Shown: positions 35,862-46,214 of the stretch, piece by piece
Numbering within the stretch: the first letter of the stretch is position 1
Layout: the number at the start of each line of letters is the position of its first letter
Source: Sporosarcina sp. P34
Lineage (GTDB): Bacteria > Bacillota > Bacilli > Bacillales_A > Planococcaceae
Direction of reading: 5' to 3'
Length of the DNA stretch: 64,000 nt
Assembly: GCF_002743375.1 (NCBI RefSeq)
Contig: NZ_PDZC01000012.1
Location: forward strand, 1 to 64,000
Notes under the pieces: model-generated
The model's database searches: none
Told to the model about the DNA's origin: nothing
What the model saw: the letters and a program-made list of their open reading frames with translations, nothing else
Translations under genes and position numbers: made by a program

Positions 35862-36218
35862 TTAGCGAGTTCCAATTGATTTTTCAAGATCATCCAAAGC
35901 TGCTTGAATTGCAGAAATTTCTTTCTCTAAGCGCTTCTTATTGTGTTCGGTCGAGCGCTTCCAGTCCGCTACAGAAACTTTCATGTCTTCAACAGTTTCT
36001 GGCACAAGCTCTTTTGCTTCCTTCGTTAGATCGGTTACAGACTCTTTTAGATCCGCGACTTGCCCTTTGACATCTTTCAACTTATCCTTCAATTCGAGTG
36101 ATGCATTTTTGACACTGTCACGCAGTTCACTTCCGGCTTTTGGTGTAGAATATAGAACAGTTACCGCAGAAGTAACAGCACCTGCTGCCAAGCCAATAAA
36201 GAATGTGGACGCTTTCAT
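35862..36218 (-). CDS. yhaH: YtxH-type membrane-anchored protein YhaH
   Basis: A 118-residue protein with one N-terminal membrane segment (residues 5-22, FFIGLAAGAVTSAVTVLY) and a long charged helix rich in Lys, Glu and Asp. This is the YtxH/gas-vesicle-like layout. GGAGTG precedes the ATG. In B. subtilis yhaH is a general-stress type gene beside hpr. Function is unknown. Confidence 0.85.
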   Translation of the reverse strand: MKASTFFIGLAAGAVTSAVTVLYSTPKAGSELRDSVKNASLELKDKLKDVKGQVADLKESVTDLTKEAKELVPETVEDMKVSVADWKRSTEHNKKRLEKEISAIQAALDDLEKSIGTR

Positions 36219-36407
36219 ATAGAGAACACTCCTTTTGTATTGTTATTATTTTATTAAAGCATGTTCGTGCATAGTTGAGCAAGATATCAATGAAATATTA
36301 TACAGCCAAAAGCTTTTCTACTGGTTTGAAGAAGCGGACAGAAGAGTAGAATTCCTCTTGAGTGATGGAGAAAAATAGCGTACGCTTCTGCCTACAACTT
36401 CCGCATG

Positions 36408-36833
36408 TTATTCTTGCAGGCGTCTGGAAATATGGGTAGCTAAATCAGACACTACGTCCATCGGGAACTGCTCTACCTTTGTATCAAATTCTACTTTCAG
36501 CCCATCTGATTTATCATAGCGCGGTATTAAATGCATATGGAAATGATAGACTGACTGACCTGCGAAAGATCCATTGTTTTGCAATAAGTTCATTCCGGCC
36601 GGGTGAAATTCTTTTTTTAATGCATTGGCAATTTTTGGTGCCACTTTAAATAAATTCGCGGCTTCATCTTCAGTTAATTCATACACATTTTCACGATGTG
36701 TTTTAGGAATTAGGAGTACGTGTCCTTTCGTGACGGGCATAATATCCATAAAGGCGATAACATGATCATCCTCGTATACTTTTTCTCCTGGAATCGTTCC
36801 TTCTACAATCTTGCAGAAAATACATGAGGTCAT
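36408..36833 (-). CDS. hit: HIT-family nucleotide hydrolase
   Basis: A 141-residue histidine-triad protein. An N-terminal CIFCKIVEG gives the Cys pair, and the C-terminal catalytic triad is YHFHMHLIPRY. HIT proteins hydrolyse AMP-linked substrates. I use ATG 36833, seven bases after AAAGGATG; an ATG at 36851 lacks a site. It diverges from ecsA, as in B. subtilis. Confidence 0.93.
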   Translation of the reverse strand: MTSCIFCKIVEGTIPGEKVYEDDHVIAFMDIMPVTKGHVLLIPKTHRENVYELTEDEAANLFKVAPKIANALKKEFHPAGMNLLQNNGSFAGQSVYHFHMHLIPRYDKSDGLKVEFDTKVEQFPMDVVSDLATHISRRLQE

Positions 36834-36954
36834 TTCTACACATCCTTTCATGTTTGGATGTATTGTAGCATATTTTCAGATAGTTAACGAAGGCGGATAA
36901 AGCAATTTTACAATTTCTTTGCTAAAATAATACGAGAAGATAGGGGGAAAGATA

Positions 36955-37701
36955 ATGGCAATCCTAGAACTAGAACACGTCACAGGTGGTTATACGCGCA
37001 GGCCTGTTTTACATGACCTTTCATTTCAGCTAGAAGAAGGGGAACTGGTCGGATTAATCGGCCTAAATGGCGCAGGAAAAAGTACGACAATCAAACATAT
37101 TATCGGTGTGATGAATCCGCTTGAAGGAATAATTAAGATTGATGGGGCAACGTTTCGTGATAAAGAACATTACCGCCAATCATTCAGTTATATTCCAGAG
37201 ACGCCAGTGTTATACGAAGAACTTACATTACAAGAACATTTGGAACTGACTGCGATGGCATATGGACTGGACAAGCAGCAATTTGAAATCCGTACCGAAC
37301 AGTTGCTGAAAGAGTTCCGTATGGAAAAACGCTTAAAGTGGTTTCCGGCTCACTTTTCCAAAGGTATGCGACAGAAAGTGATGATCATGTGTGCTTTTCT
37401 AGTAGAACCGAAATTATATATTATCGATGAGCCATTCGTTGGATTAGATCCATTGGCGATTCGCGCGTTGCTCGATCAAATCATTGAACGAAAAAACGCG
37501 GGTGCTTCTATTTTGATGTCGACCCACGTATTGGCAACGGCTGAGAAGTATTGTGACCGCATTATCTTGTTGCACGAAGGACGAGTACGTGCGAATGGCA
37601 CGATGGACGATTTGCGCAAAGCATTCGGGCGACCAAATGCCACACTAGATGACTTATATATTGCCATGACTGAGGAAACTGACTATGAACAACATGCATG
37701 A
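36955..37701 (+). CDS. ecsA: ABC transporter ATP-binding protein EcsA
   Basis: A 248-residue ABC ATPase. Walker A is GLNGAGKST (about 38-46), the signature FSKGMRQK, Walker B LYIIDEPFVGLDP, and the switch His in MSTHVL. EcsAB affects secretion, intramembrane proteolysis by RasP and competence in B. subtilis; the substrate is unproven. AGGGGGAAAG precedes the ATG. It overlaps ecsB by 17 bases. No ecsC follows. Confidence 0.94.
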   Translation: MAILELEHVTGGYTRRPVLHDLSFQLEEGELVGLIGLNGAGKSTTIKHIIGVMNPLEGIIKIDGATFRDKEHYRQSFSYIPETPVLYEELTLQEHLELTAMAYGLDKQQFEIRTEQLLKEFRMEKRLKWFPAHFSKGMRQKVMIMCAFLVEPKLYIIDEPFVGLDPLAIRALLDQIIERKNAGASILMSTHVLATAEKYCDRIILLHEGRVRANGTMDDLRKAFGRPNATLDDLYIAMTEETDYEQHA

Positions 37702-38896
37702 AATTTGGGGACAGCGGTTCTTCCATTACGTCAATGAACTACAGAAATATATGCGCTATGTATTCACCGGACATTTGGCTATCGTTTTCATGTTTGCCAT
37801 TGGAGCGGGTGGGTATGCATATAGTGAATGGCTGAAAGAAGTGCCTGTTTCATTTCCTTCTGCCTTTACCGTATCCGTTGTCCTTGCGCTTTTGTTAATG
37901 AAAGCTGCACCAACCACATTACTCAAGCCGGCAGATATTGTGTTTTTCTTGCCATTAGAAAATCAATTGTCGAGTTATATGAGACGCTCGATCACTTGGT
38001 CGACGTTTTCACAACTTCCGCTACCATTGATTGCTATGGTAATTGCGTTGCCGTTATTAAAGGCAACAGAAGTGGGAACGGGCATTGATTATCTTCTTGT
38101 ATTGTTGGTGATCATTGCCTTTAAAGGACTGTTTGTAGGAACTGAATACAGTGTTCGTATTGCGAATCATGACTTCGTCTGGCCGGATCGTGTACTTCGA
38201 CTGGTTTTAACATTTTTGACGATTCAATTCGCACTGACTTGGAGTACAGTTGCTATCTTTATCGGCATTCTTATCGCCATGCTCTATGCGAAGTTTTGGG
38301 ATAAACAAGCAGCGCGTTATCCGTTTCCATATGAGCAGTTTATTGAATTGGAACAAAATCGTATGATGCGTTTTTATCGATTTGCGAATTACTTCACGGA
38401 AGTACCACATCTAGTCGGATCCGTAAGTAAGCGTAGTTGGTTAACGATGGCTATGAAACGTTCCACATTCAAGCGCAAGGATGTGCAAAAGTACTTAATC
38501 GTCAGGACATTTATTCGTACAGATGATACATTTTGGTTGTGGGTTAGATTAACGGCGTTGTCTGCATTGGGTGCGTTTTTAATACCGTTCCCCGTTGTAT
38601 CGTTCATCTTTGTAGGAGCGCTAGCGTTTGCGACTGCTGTGCAGTTAATATTGGCACTTGAAGGTGGAGACGAGTTTACTATGGATCAGCTGTTTCCCGA
38701 AGAACAAGAAAAATCGCAAATCAAAGCGGTTCGTTCGTTAGTGAGAAAAATGATTTGGCTACAAGCCATCATTCTATTACTTGCGGCATTACCGTTATAC
38801 GGACTAAGCATTACACCTGTTTTGATTGCGGCGATCGCACTCATTGTCGGTGAGGCAACGATCCGATTGACCAAAGAGCAAATAATAGAAGTTTGA
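37685..38896 (+). CDS. ecsB: ABC transporter permease EcsB
   Basis: A 403-residue integral membrane protein with about eight to ten hydrophobic segments in two clusters (about 25-200 and 280-400). The order and blocks (PADIVFFLPLENQL, RYPFPYEQFIELEQNRMMRFY) are those of EcsB. It starts inside ecsA; either of two ATGs (37685 or 37694) could serve. The third B. subtilis gene, ecsC, is absent; a different gene block begins after it. Confidence 0.92.
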   Translation: MNNMHEIWGQRFFHYVNELQKYMRYVFTGHLAIVFMFAIGAGGYAYSEWLKEVPVSFPSAFTVSVVLALLLMKAAPTTLLKPADIVFFLPLENQLSSYMRRSITWSTFSQLPLPLIAMVIALPLLKATEVGTGIDYLLVLLVIIAFKGLFVGTEYSVRIANHDFVWPDRVLRLVLTFLTIQFALTWSTVAIFIGILIAMLYAKFWDKQAARYPFPYEQFIELEQNRMMRFYRFANYFTEVPHLVGSVSKRSWLTMAMKRSTFKRKDVQKYLIVRTFIRTDDTFWLWVRLTALSALGAFLIPFPVVSFIFVGALAFATAVQLILALEGGDEFTMDQLFPEEQEKSQIKAVRSLVRKMIWLQAIILLLAALPLYGLSITPVLIAAIALIVGEATIRLTKEQIIEV

Positions 38897-39031
38897 TGAT
38901 AGATACTAGTAAAGTGGAACTAAAGTTCATAATCTACTAAATGTCACAAAATCATCTGAATATATGTGCCTAGTAAATACTCTAATAACTGCATCTAAAT
39001 AATTCAAAAGTTCGAATAGTTAGAATAGTGG

Positions 39032-39061
39032 TTGCAATTTATATTCTATTGCATATATAAT
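39032..39061 (+). promoter_or_regulatory. promoter of the IDEAL-domain gene
   Basis: -35 TTGCAA (39032-39037) and a perfect -10 TATAAT (39056-39061) with an 18-base spacer, 28 bases before the ATG. Confidence 0.75.
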
Positions 39062-39088
39062 TACTAAAAGGTATCAGGGGTGAGAGAG

Positions 39089-39346
39089 ATGAATAATAAC
39101 AACTCATATGCTGAATTTTTGAAAGCGGTAGGTAACAATAGCACTTCTCTCCAAGCGGAAAAGCTGCTGAATGAAATCTATTGGGATCTGTTTCTACAAC
39201 ACATTCACTGGGAACAAACACAATCGCGAATCATGTCATTGATAGACGATGCGCTGGATCAAAATGACAAAGAAGCATTCGACCTGTATACACAACAATT
39301 GCTCGACATTTCACAAGAACAAGGATATGAACTTAAAACGAAATAA
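39089..39346 (+). CDS. IDEAL-domain protein
   Basis: An 85-residue helical protein. The C-terminal IDDALDQNDKEAFDLYTQQL fits the IDEAL domain of Bacillales, usually found as a short C-terminal module. The N-terminal part (about 45 residues) has no known domain. The ATG at 39089 is six bases after GGGGTG. It stands alone between the ecs and uvr blocks with its own promoter and terminator. Function is unknown. Confidence 0.78.
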   Translation: MNNNNSYAEFLKAVGNNSTSLQAEKLLNEIYWDLFLQHIHWEQTQSRIMSLIDDALDQNDKEAFDLYTQQLLDISQEQGYELKTK

Positions 39347-39355
39347 TTTATTTAT

Positions 39356-39393
39356 AGGCACTGCTAGGACAAAATCCTGGCAGTGTTTTTTAT
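39356..39393 (+). terminator. terminator after the IDEAL gene
   Basis: GCACTGCTAGGA pairs with TCCTGGCAGTG (one G-T) around CAAAA, followed by six T residues. Confidence 0.9.
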
Positions 39394-39467
39394 TATGTAG
39401 AATGTCTTAGCTGTAAGTTTCTTTCACAAAGTACAAGGGTACAATACAGTACATAGAGAGTGAGTTT

Positions 39468-39481
39468 AAAACGTACGTTCG
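39468..39481 (+). promoter_or_regulatory. LexA (DinR) box-like site upstream of uvrB
   Basis: AAAACGTACGTTCG fits the Bacillus SOS box CGAACRNRYGTTYG at 12 of 14 positions; the right half is perfect. It lies just upstream of the -35 of uvrBA, where SOS control is expected. The left half is degenerate, so repression may be weak. Confidence 0.6.
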
Positions 39482-39488
39482 TTATTTC

Positions 39489-39517
39489 TTTAGAAAAAAC
39501 GATAGTTGTGGTAAAAT
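39489..39517 (+). promoter_or_regulatory. uvrBA promoter
   Basis: -35-like TTTAGA (39489-39494) and extended -10 TGGTAAAAT (TAAAAT 39512-39517) with a 17-base spacer, 36 bases before the uvrB start. Confidence 0.6.
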
Positions 39518-39553
39518 AGAAGGATAGGTGTGTTAGAAGAGGAGTGGAACCAT

Positions 39554-41536
39554 TTGAACGAAACATTTCAATTGCAGGCACCATATACGCCGCAAGGAGA
39601 TCAGCCAAAAGCGATCAATAGCCTTGTTAACGGCATAAAAGAAGGTAAGAAACATCAAACGTTACTTGGTGCAACAGGGACTGGTAAAACATTTACAGTT
39701 TCTAATGTGCTGACGGAAATCAATAAACCTACACTGGTCATTGCCCACAATAAAACGTTGGCTGGCCAATTATATAGCGAGTTCAAAGAATTTTTTCCAG
39801 ATAATGCGGTAGAATATTTTGTTAGCTTCTATGACTTTTATCAACCGGAAGCGTATGTGCCACAGACGGATACGTTTATTGAAAAGGATTCATCGATCAA
39901 TGATGAAATTGATAAACTTCGTCACTCCGCAACCAGTGCTTTATTCGAACGTAATGATGTATTGATTGTAGCATCCGTATCATGTATTTACGGTCTTGGT
40001 TCACCAGAAGAATATAATGAAATGGTATTTTCATTACGCAAGGGAATGGAAATACCGCGTAATCAACTATTACGCACGCTCGTGGACATTCAGTACGAAC
40101 GCAATGATATTAATTTTACGCGAGGTACATTCCGTGTCAGAGGCGATGTAGTCGAAGTCTTCCCAGTGGCACGTGATGAGCGTTGTATACGTCTTGAGTT
40201 TTTCGGAGATGAAATCGAACGAATCCGTGAAGTGGATGCCTTAACAGGTGAAGTCATCGGTGATCGTGATCACGTGGCTATTTTCCCAGGTTCCCACTTC
40301 GTAACACGCGAAGGGAAATTATTAAAAGCAATTGAAAATATTGAAATTGAATTGGAAGAACAGCTTAAATATTTACGAGATAACGATAAATTATTGGAAG
40401 CGCAACGCTTAGAACAGCGGACGCGTTATGACCTCGAAATGATGCGAGAGATGGGCTTCTGTTCTGGCATTGAGAACTACTCCAGACATTTAACGTTGCG
40501 TGAAGCAGGCGCAACACCTTATACATTGCTTGATTACTTCCCTGACGACTTTTTGATTGTCGTGGATGAAAGCCACGTCTCTTTGCCACAGATTCGTGGT
40601 ATGTATAATGGAGACCAAGCGCGTAAAAAGGTACTGGTAGAACATGGTTTCCGCTTGCCTTCTGCATTGGACAACCGACCACTGAAGTTTGAGGAATTTG
40701 AAGAGCATATTCACCAAGCGATGTATATTTCAGCAACGCCTGGCCCTTATGAAATTGAGCATACAGACGAAATGGTCGAACAGATTATACGTCCTACAGG
40801 ATTACTGGATCCGATCATTGAAGTACGCCCTATTGAAGGACAAATTGATGATTTATTGGATGAAATACATCTTCGAATCGAGCGAGACGAACGTGTATTG
40901 ATTACCACTCTGACGAAAAAAATGTCAGAAGACTTAGCGGACTATTTAAAAGATATCGGAATTAAAGTTCAGTATCTTCATTCTGATGTTAAGACACTGG
41001 AACGTACAGAAATTATTCGCGAGTTACGGGTCGGTACGTATGATGTATTGATCGGGATCAACTTACTGCGGGAAGGGATCGACATCCCGGAAGTTTCCTT
41101 GGTTACGATTTTGGATGCGGATAAAGAAGGATTCTTGCGTTCAGAACGTGCGTTGATCCAGACAATTGGTCGCGCAGCACGTAACTCGGAAGGACGCGTC
41201 ATTATGTACGCAGATAAAATGACAGATTCGATGAAGAAAGCCATTGATGAAACGGAACGTCGTCGTGAAATTCAAATAGCTTATAATGAAGAACATGATA
41301 TAACACCAACGACAATTGTCAAGCCGATACGTGAATTGATCCGTGCGACTCAAGTGGCTGAAGAAACGGAATCGTATTTGCAAAAGGTGACGAACGGCAA
41401 GAAGTTATCGAAAGACGAGAAAGGCTTATTGCTAATCAAATTGGAAAAAGAAATGAAAGACGCAGCAAAAGCTTTGGACTTCGAAAGAGCCGCAGAGTTA
41501 CGCGATACCGTAATAGAACTGAAAGCAGAAAGGTAG
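39554..41536 (+). CDS. uvrB: excinuclease ABC subunit B
   Basis: A 660-residue nucleotide excision repair helicase. Walker A is GATGTGKTF (about 37-45). The beta-hairpin region (YYDFY type: [11 protein letters not shown]) and the DESH-type motif VVDESHVSL follow, then helicase motifs to QTIGRAARN. The C-terminal UVR domain (about 620-660) binds UvrC. Start is TTG 39554, placed after GAGGAG; the GTG at 39530 would include the ribosome site. uvrA follows seven bases later. Confidence 0.96.
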   Translation: MNETFQLQAPYTPQGDQPKAINSLVNGIKEGKKHQTLLGATGTGKTFTVSNVLTEINKPTLVIAHNKTLAGQLYSEFKEFFPDNAVEYFVSFYDFYQPEAYVPQTDTFIEKDSSINDEIDKLRHSATSALFERNDVLIVASVSCIYGLGSPEEYNEMVFSLRKGMEIPRNQLLRTLVDIQYERNDINFTRGTFRVRGDVVEVFPVARDERCIRLEFFGDEIERIREVDALTGEVIGDRDHVAIFPGSHFVTREGKLLKAIENIEIELEEQLKYLRDNDKLLEAQRLEQRTRYDLEMMREMGFCSGIENYSRHLTLREAGATPYTLLDYFPDDFLIVVDESHVSLPQIRGMYNGDQARKKVLVEHGFRLPSALDNRPLKFEEFEEHIHQAMYISATPGPYEIEHTDEMVEQIIRPTGLLDPIIEVRPIEGQIDDLLDEIHLRIERDERVLITTLTKKMSEDLADYLKDIGIKVQYLHSDVKTLERTEIIRELRVGTYDVLIGINLLREGIDIPEVSLVTILDADKEGFLRSERALIQTIGRAARNSEGRVIMYADKMTDSMKKAIDETERRREIQIAYNEEHDITPTTIVKPIRELIRATQVAEETESYLQKVTNGKKLSKDEKGLLLIKLEKEMKDAAKALDFERAAELRDTVIELKAER

Positions 41537-41543
41537 AGTCCGC

Positions 41544-44411
41544 ATGAAAAATAAAGAACTTGTAATACAGGGAGCGAGAGCGAATAACCTGAGAGATATT
41601 ACGGTGAAGATTCCACGCGACAAGCTGGTTGTACTTACGGGCCTGTCGGGTTCAGGCAAGTCTTCACTAGCTTTTGATACGATCTACGCGGAAGGACAGC
41701 GTCGCTATGTGGAATCCTTATCCGCATATGCGCGTCAGTTCCTTGGACAGATGGATAAACCAGACGTGGATTCTATAGAAGGACTGTCACCCGCCATTTC
41801 TATTGACCAAAAAACAACAAGTAAAAATCCACGGTCTACTGTAGGAACGGTGACGGAAATCTATGATTACTTGCGTTTGCTATATGCGCGAGTTGGGAAA
41901 CCACATTGTCCGTACCATGGTATTGAAATCTCTACACAGACAATTCAACAGATGGTGGATCGTGTAGTTCAGTTGCCTGAGCGTACGAGAATTCAAATTT
42001 TGGCTCCTATTATTTCAGAACGTAAAGGGACGCATGCTAAATTATTTGAAGATATCAAAAGACAAGGCTATGTACGCGTACGAGTCAACGGTGAAACGAT
42101 TGATTTGGATGATCATATAGAGTTAGATAAAAATAAAAAACATACGATTGAAATCGTCATCGATCGAATTGTCATGAAGGAAGGCGTCGAAACACGTCTA
42201 AGTGACTCGTTGGAATCCGCCTTGCGACTAGCTGACGGAAATGTGCTGGTAGATGTAATCGGTGAAGAAGAACTATTTTTCAGTGAACACCACGCGTGTC
42301 CTATTTGTGGATTCTCTATTGGCGAACTCGAACCGCGTATGTTCTCATTCAACAGCCCATTCGGCGCTTGTCCTGAATGTGACGGACTTGGAATGAAACT
42401 CGAAGTGGATCCAGATTTAGTCATTCCAAATAGTGATTTGACGCTAAAAGAACACGCCATTGCCCCATGGGAGCCAACAAGCTCGCAGTATTACCCAGAA
42501 CTCCTGAAGACGATTGCGAAGCACTATAAGATTCCAATGGATGTACCGGTTAGCGAATTGGCTGACTCGGATATTGAAAAACTGATGGTAGGATCGAGAA
42601 AAGAAAAGATTCGCTTCCGCTATACAAATGAATTTGGTAATACCCGTGATAGCGATATTTATTTCGAAGGGGTTTTGCGCAACGTTGAACGACGTTATCA
42701 TGAGACATCATCAGACTACATTCGTGAGCAGATGAGTAAATATATGACAGAAAAGTCATGTCCCACTTGCACAGGCTACCGCCTAAAGCCTGAATCACTT
42801 GCGGTATTAGTGAATGGTCAGCATATCGGAAAAATCACGGAACGCTCGATTGTTGAAACGACAAAGTTCTTTGACCAACTAATTCTTTCTGAGAAAGATA
42901 CGCAAATTGCCGATATGATCCTAAAAGAAATCCAAGAACGCTTGGGCTTTTTGGTAAACGTAGGTCTCGACTATCTCAATTTATCTCGTTCTGCAGGGAC
43001 ATTATCTGGTGGAGAAGCACAACGAATACGATTGGCTACACAAATTGGATCACGTTTGACGGGTGTTCTATATATACTGGATGAACCTTCAATCGGGCTT
43101 CACCAGCGAGATAATGACAGACTAATTGGCACGCTTCAGAGTATGCGAGATATCGGTAATACGTTGATCGTTGTAGAACATGATGAGGACACGATGATGG
43201 CTGCGGACTATTTAATTGATATCGGTCCTGGCGCTGGCGTGGCAGGAGGAGAAGTAGTAGCTGCAGGTACTCCCGCTAAAGTTATGAAAAACAAGAAATC
43301 GCTGACCGGACAATATTTAAGCGGAAAGAAATTCATTCCACTTCCGATTGAACGAAGATCACGTGATGAACGCAGCATTATTGTTAAAGGTGCTTCAGAG
43401 AACAATTTAAAGCATATCGATGCAGAATTTCCTCTCGGTCAATTTATCGCAGTCACTGGAGTTTCCGGTTCAGGTAAGAGTACATTGGTCAATGATATTT
43501 TGCATAGAACATTGGCTCAGAAATTGAATCGATCCAAACAAAGACCTGGAAAGTTCGAGAGTATTAACGGTGTGGAACATTTGGAGAAAATCATCGATAT
43601 TGATCAATCACCAATCGGACGGACACCCCGCTCCAATCCAGCTACGTATACAGGCGTTTTTGACGATATACGCGATGTTTTTGCGATGACAAATGAAGCG
43701 AAAGTTCGGGGCTATAAAAAGGGTCGCTTTAGTTTCAACGTAAAAGGTGGACGATGTGAAGCATGCCGTGGAGATGGAATCATTAAAATCGAAATGCATT
43801 TCCTTCCGGACGTATATGTACCGTGCGAAGTATGTCACGGCAAACGGTATAACCGGGAAACGTTGGAAGTGAAATATAAAGGAAAAAACATTGCGGACGT
43901 ACTGGAGATGACCGTGGAATATGCAGTGGTGTTTTTCGAAAATATCCCGAAAATTCACCGTAAATTACAGACGATAGTTGATGTAGGCTTAGGCTATGTA
44001 CAATTAGGTCAACCCGCAACGACACTTTCAGGTGGGGAAGCCCAACGTGTGAAATTGGCTTCGGAATTGCATAAACGTTCCACGGGTAAATCGTTTTATA
44101 TTTTAGACGAGCCGACAACAGGTTTGCACGTACATGACATAGCCAAGTTACTTGAAGTTCTTCAACGTCTAGTTGATGGGGGTAACACGGTTCTCGTCAT
44201 TGAGCATAATTTGGATGTCATTAAGACGGTCGATTATATTATCGATATCGGTCCGGAAGGCGGAGACAAAGGCGGAGAAATCGTTGCAACGGGGACACCG
44301 GAAGCGATAGCAGAAGTTAAAGAGTCCTACACGGGGAAATATTTGAAAACCATCCTAGAAAGAGATCGAAATCGGATGAAGGAACAAATTCAAAGTGTAG
44401 TAACGAAATAG
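41544..44411 (+). CDS. uvrA: excinuclease ABC subunit A
   Basis: A 955-residue damage-sensing ABC ATPase with two nucleotide-binding modules: Walker [10 protein letters not shown] (about 32) and GVSGSGKST (about 640), each with an LSGGEAQR signature. Zinc-binding Cys groups are seen at CPICGF with CPEC, at CPTC, and at CEACRGDG with CEVC. It loads UvrB at lesions. It forms the uvrBA operon. Confidence 0.97.
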   Translation: MKNKELVIQGARANNLRDITVKIPRDKLVVLTGLSGSGKSSLAFDTIYAEGQRRYVESLSAYARQFLGQMDKPDVDSIEGLSPAISIDQKTTSKNPRSTVGTVTEIYDYLRLLYARVGKPHCPYHGIEISTQTIQQMVDRVVQLPERTRIQILAPIISERKGTHAKLFEDIKRQGYVRVRVNGETIDLDDHIELDKNKKHTIEIVIDRIVMKEGVETRLSDSLESALRLADGNVLVDVIGEEELFFSEHHACPICGFSIGELEPRMFSFNSPFGACPECDGLGMKLEVDPDLVIPNSDLTLKEHAIAPWEPTSSQYYPELLKTIAKHYKIPMDVPVSELADSDIEKLMVGSRKEKIRFRYTNEFGNTRDSDIYFEGVLRNVERRYHETSSDYIREQMSKYMTEKSCPTCTGYRLKPESLAVLVNGQHIGKITERSIVETTKFFDQLILSEKDTQIADMILKEIQERLGFLVNVGLDYLNLSRSAGTLSGGEAQRIRLATQIGSRLTGVLYILDEPSIGLHQRDNDRLIGTLQSMRDIGNTLIVVEHDEDTMMAADYLIDIGPGAGVAGGEVVAAGTPAKVMKNKKSLTGQYLSGKKFIPLPIERRSRDERSIIVKGASENNLKHIDAEFPLGQFIAVTGVSGSGKSTLVNDILHRTLAQKLNRSKQRPGKFESINGVEHLEKIIDIDQSPIGRTPRSNPATYTGVFDDIRDVFAMTNEAKVRGYKKGRFSFNVKGGRCEACRGDGIIKIEMHFLPDVYVPCEVCHGKRYNRETLEVKYKGKNIADVLEMTVEYAVVFFENIPKIHRKLQTIVDVGLGYVQLGQPATTLSGGEAQRVKLASELHKRSTGKSFYILDEPTTGLHVHDIAKLLEVLQRLVDGGNTVLVIEHNLDVIKTVDYIIDIGPEGGDKGGEIVATGTPEAIAEVKESYTGKYLKTILERDRNRMKEQIQSVVTK

Positions 44412-44490
44412 AAATGAAACTTTTGTTCCGCAGAACCGTATAAATAGATAGCTGCTAAAAAGATTAGCCAAAACGAGGAGGAATCTGGTT

Positions 44491-45582
44491 ATGCAAAATG
44501 AACGCATACGAATACTAACGATGCTTGAAGAAGGTAAAATCACAGCTGATGAAGCATTGAAATTACTAGAAGCCATGGGTAAAGAACCTGAAAAAGAAAC
44601 AGCAGAAGAGAACTCTTCAGCCGATGCTTTCTTCGAAGATATCCGTAAAGAATTCGTCACAGCAGGTGACCGCTTCATGCGATTTATGGATACGGCCGTA
44701 CACCGTGTGAAAGAATTCGATTTCGAAGCACCATTCAGCAAATCTGTCTCCTTTACACATACGGAAAGTAAATCGGTAGAAGATATCGAAGAAATTATCA
44801 TCCATATTGACCATGGTACTGTGGAAGTTCATCCTTCAGACAATGACGAGATCATGGCGAAGTTCTCTGTAAAGCATTTTAATAATGATTCCGAAGCAGA
44901 TGCGCTAAGTCAGTTCCTTGAGAAGTTATTGTTCGTAAAAGACGGCAATAAGTTGCGTATCGGAAGCGACTTGAAGATGTTACAAGTAAATGTCGATCTG
45001 TATGTACCGACAGCCACACCATATAGTAAACTTTCTATACGTTTATTGAACGGCGGCTGTTCATTGGAAGGTGTAGATTTTAAAGATCTACGTATTAGAA
45101 CAGCGAATGGTAAAATCGAATGTGCAGATAGTACATTCGATGAAGCGAAGCTGGAAACTGCAAATGGTATGGTACGTTTATTAAAAGTTACCGGTGAAAA
45201 GTTAGAAGCCGAAACATTAAATGGTCGAGTTTATGTAGATGGCGCGGTAAATGATGTAGACGCAAAATCCCTAAACGGAAACGTGACGTTGACGACTTCA
45301 TCTGCTGATGCAAGAAGTATAGAAGCGAAGTCCATCAGCGGGACGGTTGAAATTTACTTCCCGTCATCTTTAGGAGTAAAGGGAGAAATTTCATCCAACA
45401 TGGGTAAGCTTGACTTGCGGTTGAAGGACGTATCACGTGTGGAAGAGCAAGAGCAGTTTTTGCATCGTACAATCCGTTTCAGCAAAAATGTGGAGGACGC
45501 AACGAAAGAACCGCTGCATGTTACGGGTGAATCCAAGACAGGTACTGTTTTGGTTCGTTATAACTCTGTTGATATGGATTGA
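44491..45582 (+). CDS. yvlB: YvlB-like DUF4097 beta-repeat protein
   Basis: A 363-residue protein. An N-terminal SHOCT-like helical module (EERI-type: ILTMLEEGKITADEALKLLE, residues 9-28) is followed by an acidic linker. A C-terminal right-handed beta repeat (about 95-355) has recurring ...ANGK, ...ANGM, ...LNGR, ...LNGN steps typical of DUF4097. AGGAGG precedes the ATG. B. subtilis YvlB belongs to the envelope-stress-associated yvlABCD unit. Only yvlB is present here; yvlC and yvlD are not between it and hprK. Confidence 0.85.
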   Translation: MQNERIRILTMLEEGKITADEALKLLEAMGKEPEKETAEENSSADAFFEDIRKEFVTAGDRFMRFMDTAVHRVKEFDFEAPFSKSVSFTHTESKSVEDIEEIIIHIDHGTVEVHPSDNDEIMAKFSVKHFNNDSEADALSQFLEKLLFVKDGNKLRIGSDLKMLQVNVDLYVPTATPYSKLSIRLLNGGCSLEGVDFKDLRIRTANGKIECADSTFDEAKLETANGMVRLLKVTGEKLEAETLNGRVYVDGAVNDVDAKSLNGNVTLTTSSADARSIEAKSISGTVEIYFPSSLGVKGEISSNMGKLDLRLKDVSRVEEQEQFLHRTIRFSKNVEDATKEPLHVTGESKTGTVLVRYNSVDMD

Positions 45583-45593
45583 TAGCTTAATGA

Positions 45594-45636
45594 AACACCT
45601 GCATTTGCCGTTTGTGGCGGTGCAGGTGTTTTTTGT
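45594..45636 (+). terminator. terminator after yvlB
   Basis: AACACCTGCA pairs with TGCAGGTGTT, with TTTT following. An inner GCCG/CGGC extends the stem. Confidence 0.9.
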
Positions 45637-45658
45637 GTTTGTATATTTGATGTGGGCA

Positions 45659-46180
45659 ATCGCTTGGGCCGCTCGGGGCGCTCGGGGCGCTCATAAAACT
45701 CGTGTAAGCGCTCATAGTTCTTGTGTAGCGGCTCTATGACACGGATTAGCCGCTCTATCACAGTCCGTAACCGCTCATACCCACGGTTTATGCGATCAAT
45801 CATGATGTTTAGCCGCTCATAGTCCCTGCGGCGAGAAGGCGGCCGCTTAGGGCGCTTGGGGCGCTCATAAAATTCGTGTACGCGCTCATAGATCTTGTGT
45901 AGCGGCTCTATGACACGGGTTCACCGCTCTATCACAGTCCGTAACCGCTCATACCCACGGGATATGCGCTCAATCACGACGTTTAGCCGCTCATAGTCCC
46001 TGCGGCGAGAGGGCAGCCGCTTTGGGCGAGCAGGCAGGCGCTCGGGCCGCTCATAAAATTCGTATAAGCGCTCATAGATCTTGCGTAGCGGCTCTATGAC
46101 ACGGGTTAGCCGCTCTATCACAGTCCGTAACCGCTCATACCCACGGGATACCCGCTCAATCATGACTCATAACCGCTCAT
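45659..46180 (-). repeat. tandem array of 174/186-bp units encoding heptads on the minus strand
   Basis: Three units follow one another; the marker TCATAAA occurs at 45691, 45865 and 46051, giving periods of 174 and 186 bases, both multiples of three. Inside each unit a 21-base step repeats. On the minus strand it reads as heptads ERLxxxI or ERLxxxY (for example YERLRTVIERLTRVI) plus a Pro/Arg-rich stretch. The frame is open from 46163 to 45558 except for one TGA at 45921, where two other units have CTA. It is also in phase with the amidase gene that ends at 46215. No Shine-Dalgarno site is seen for the frame itself. It may be a degraded gene, a read-through tail or non-coding repeat DNA. Confidence 0.8.
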
Positions 46181-46214
46181 AACCCCACGCATCTTCCTCC
46201 CACATCTTCACAAT

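Noticed and set aside
42113-42460. Minus-strand frame inside uvrA
   Set aside because: Shadow of the uvrA reading frame with low-complexity Ser-rich translation and no start signals.
45921-45923. TGA in the heptad frame read as selenocysteine
   Set aside because: No selenocysteine insertion element or sel genes are seen; the same site is CTA in sister units, so a point change is the simpler view.
45659-46180. CRISPR array
   Set aside because: Units are long (174-186 bases), directly adjacent and similar throughout, with no unique spacers and no cas genes.
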